52,193 bases of DNA from Clostridia bacterium (GTDB taxonomy: Bacteria; Bacillota; Clostridia; CAKSNL01; HGM11501), in NCBI GenBank assembly GCA_900766735.1, contig CAAFWO010000025.1:1-52193 (forward strand), written 5' to 3'. This document shows, in pieces, positions 51,374 to 52,193 of this stretch; positions within the stretch are counted from its first letter, which is position 1, and each line of letters starts with the position of its first letter. The position numbers and the translations under genes were made by a program. The notes under the pieces were generated by a model. That model made no database searches, had not been told where the DNA came from, and worked only from the letters and a program-made list of their open reading frames with translations.

Positions 51374-52193
51374 GAAGATCGGAATGATTTCGCTCGGGTG
51401 TTCTAAAAACCTGGTCGACTCGGAAAATATGCTCGGGCTTTTAAGATTGCACGGATATGAAATAACGCCGGATATTACACAGGCGGACGCAATAATCGTC
51501 AATACCTGCGCTTTTATCGATTCGGCAAAGCAGGAGAGCATTAACGCAATACTCGATGCGGCGCACTATAAAGAAGATGGAAAATGCCGCGCACTTATTT
51601 GCGCCGGCTGCCTTTCAGAGCGCTATAAGGATGAAATTATGAAAGAGATCCCTGAACTGGACGGAGTTATCGGAGTTAACGACATTGAAAAGATCGTGCT
51701 TCTGGTAACGAAGACTCTGTCGGGGAAAAAAGCGGAGTATTTTCCCGAAGAGCCCAAGGCCATCCGCGGACTTCCCAGGGCGCTCACAACGCCTTCATAT
51801 ACGGCGTTTTTGAAGATAGCCGAGGGCTGCGACAATTATTGCAGTTACTGCGCGATTCCGTATATCAGAGGGCGTTACAGGAGCAGAAAGATCGAGAGTA
51901 TCGTAAAGGAAACGAGAAAGCTCATTGAAAAGGGCACAAAGGAGCTTATTCTTATTGCTCAGGACACATCCAGATACGGGATCGATCTTTACGGTAAAAA
52001 GTCGCTCCCCGAGCTTTTACACAAGCTTTGTTCGATAGTTAAGCTCAAGTGGATCAGGGTTCACTATTGCTATCCCGAAGAGATTACCGAGGAGCTTATC
52101 GAAACGTTCAGGGACGAAGACAAGATAATCAAATATATGGATATCCCGATTCAGCATTGCAATGACCGCATATTAAAAAGAATGAACAGAAAA
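51366..52193 (+). CDS. rimO: Ribosomal protein S12 methylthiotransferase RimO (partial, cut by window end)
   Basis: RimO adds a methylthio group to Asp88 of ribosomal protein S12. The 276 codons visible contain the N-terminal UPF0004 domain (SLGCSKNLVDSE, NTCAFIDSA and CAGCLSERY supply the three Cys of the auxiliary cluster), then the radical SAM motif CDNYCSYCAIPYIRGRYRSR. The SLGCSKN start and the IRGRYRSR sequence separate RimO from MiaB. The ATG at 51366 follows AAGGAG and overlaps the recX stop codon. The frame is open at the window edge, so the TRAM domain lies beyond. Confidence 0.95.
   Translation, partial: MNKKIGMISLGCSKNLVDSENMLGLLRLHGYEITPDITQADAIIVNTCAFIDSAKQESINAILDAAHYKEDGKCRALICAGCLSERYKDEIMKEIPELDGVIGVNDIEKIVLLVTKTLSGKKAEYFPEEPKAIRGLPRALTTPSYTAFLKIAEGCDNYCSYCAIPYIRGRYRSRKIESIVKETRKLIEKGTKELILIAQDTSRYGIDLYGKKSLPELLHKLCSIVKLKWIRVHYCYPEEITEELIETFRDEDKIIKYMDIPIQHCNDRILKRMNRK

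Noticed and set aside
1..52193. CRISPR arrays, insertion sequences, prophage, restriction or toxin-antitoxin genes
   Set aside because: No spaced direct repeats, transposase motifs, terminal inverted repeats or defence-type proteins were seen on either strand.

Overview
The window reads as a chromosome segment from a spore-forming, anaerobic, Gram-positive member of the Clostridia (Bacillota). The evidence is a cotJA-cotJB-cotJC spore coat operon, a CwlD-type amidase, MreBCD/PBP2, a LytR-CpsA-Psr protein, HemZ, MutS2, RecX, YybS and a bifunctional Rel, together with strong AGGAGG ribosome binding sites and frequent UUG starts. No gene identifies the genus, and nothing looks like a phage, plasmid or transposon. 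Almost all genes lie on the + strand; the exceptions are a paaK-ACT pair (7977-9716) and the cotJ operon (35024-36234).

Layout. 1-1845: an MFS transporter behind a strong promoter, then a decayed stretch with an AraC-type C-terminal remnant (+) and a cupin-like remnant (-). 1873-7059: cwlD-like amidase, radA, an ABC exporter and citrate synthase. 7080-7940: promoter, GEMM-I (cyclic dinucleotide) riboswitch, overlapping terminator and a single phosphoglycosyl transferase. 7977-9716 (-): phenylacetate-CoA-ligase-like protein and ACT protein. 9903-17468: metallophosphoesterase, recJ, apt, rel, a metallo-beta-lactamase-fold hydrolase and hemZ. 17557-20623: small coiled-coil protein, LCP protein, lipoprotein cyclophilin and gap. 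20787-31636: yybS, rplI, dnaB, tilS, hpt, ftsH, smc and ftsY (replication, translation, purine salvage, membrane proteolysis, chromosome organisation, protein targeting). 31652-34380: ybaK-like deacylase, membrane-anchored alpha/beta hydrolase and two membrane proteins of unknown function. 34392-34987: a broken MerR/GyrI-like regulator. 35024-36234 (-): cotJ operon. 36402-42427: mutS2, NUDIX hydrolase, U32 peptidase, dut and maf. 42432-48052: mreB, mreC, mreD, PBP2, minD and an mgsA homologue (cell shape and division). 48074-52193: lepA, hemW, recX and rimO, the last cut by the window edge.

Most of this is conserved housekeeping sequence. The points most worth a second look are: the riboswitch whose aptamer 3' side overlaps the terminator ahead of a lone exopolysaccharide-type transferase; the methylglyoxal synthase homologue lacking two residues known to be catalytic in the E. 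coli enzyme; a shape/division cluster with minD but no adjacent minC, minE or rodA; a terminator-like hairpin that contains the ribosome binding site of the cwlD-like gene; two adjacent unknown membrane proteins; regulator pseudogenes; and a recurring TGG extended -10 in the promoters. I did not find a clearly novel multi-gene system. No tRNA, rRNA, CRISPR array, insertion sequence or attachment site was seen.
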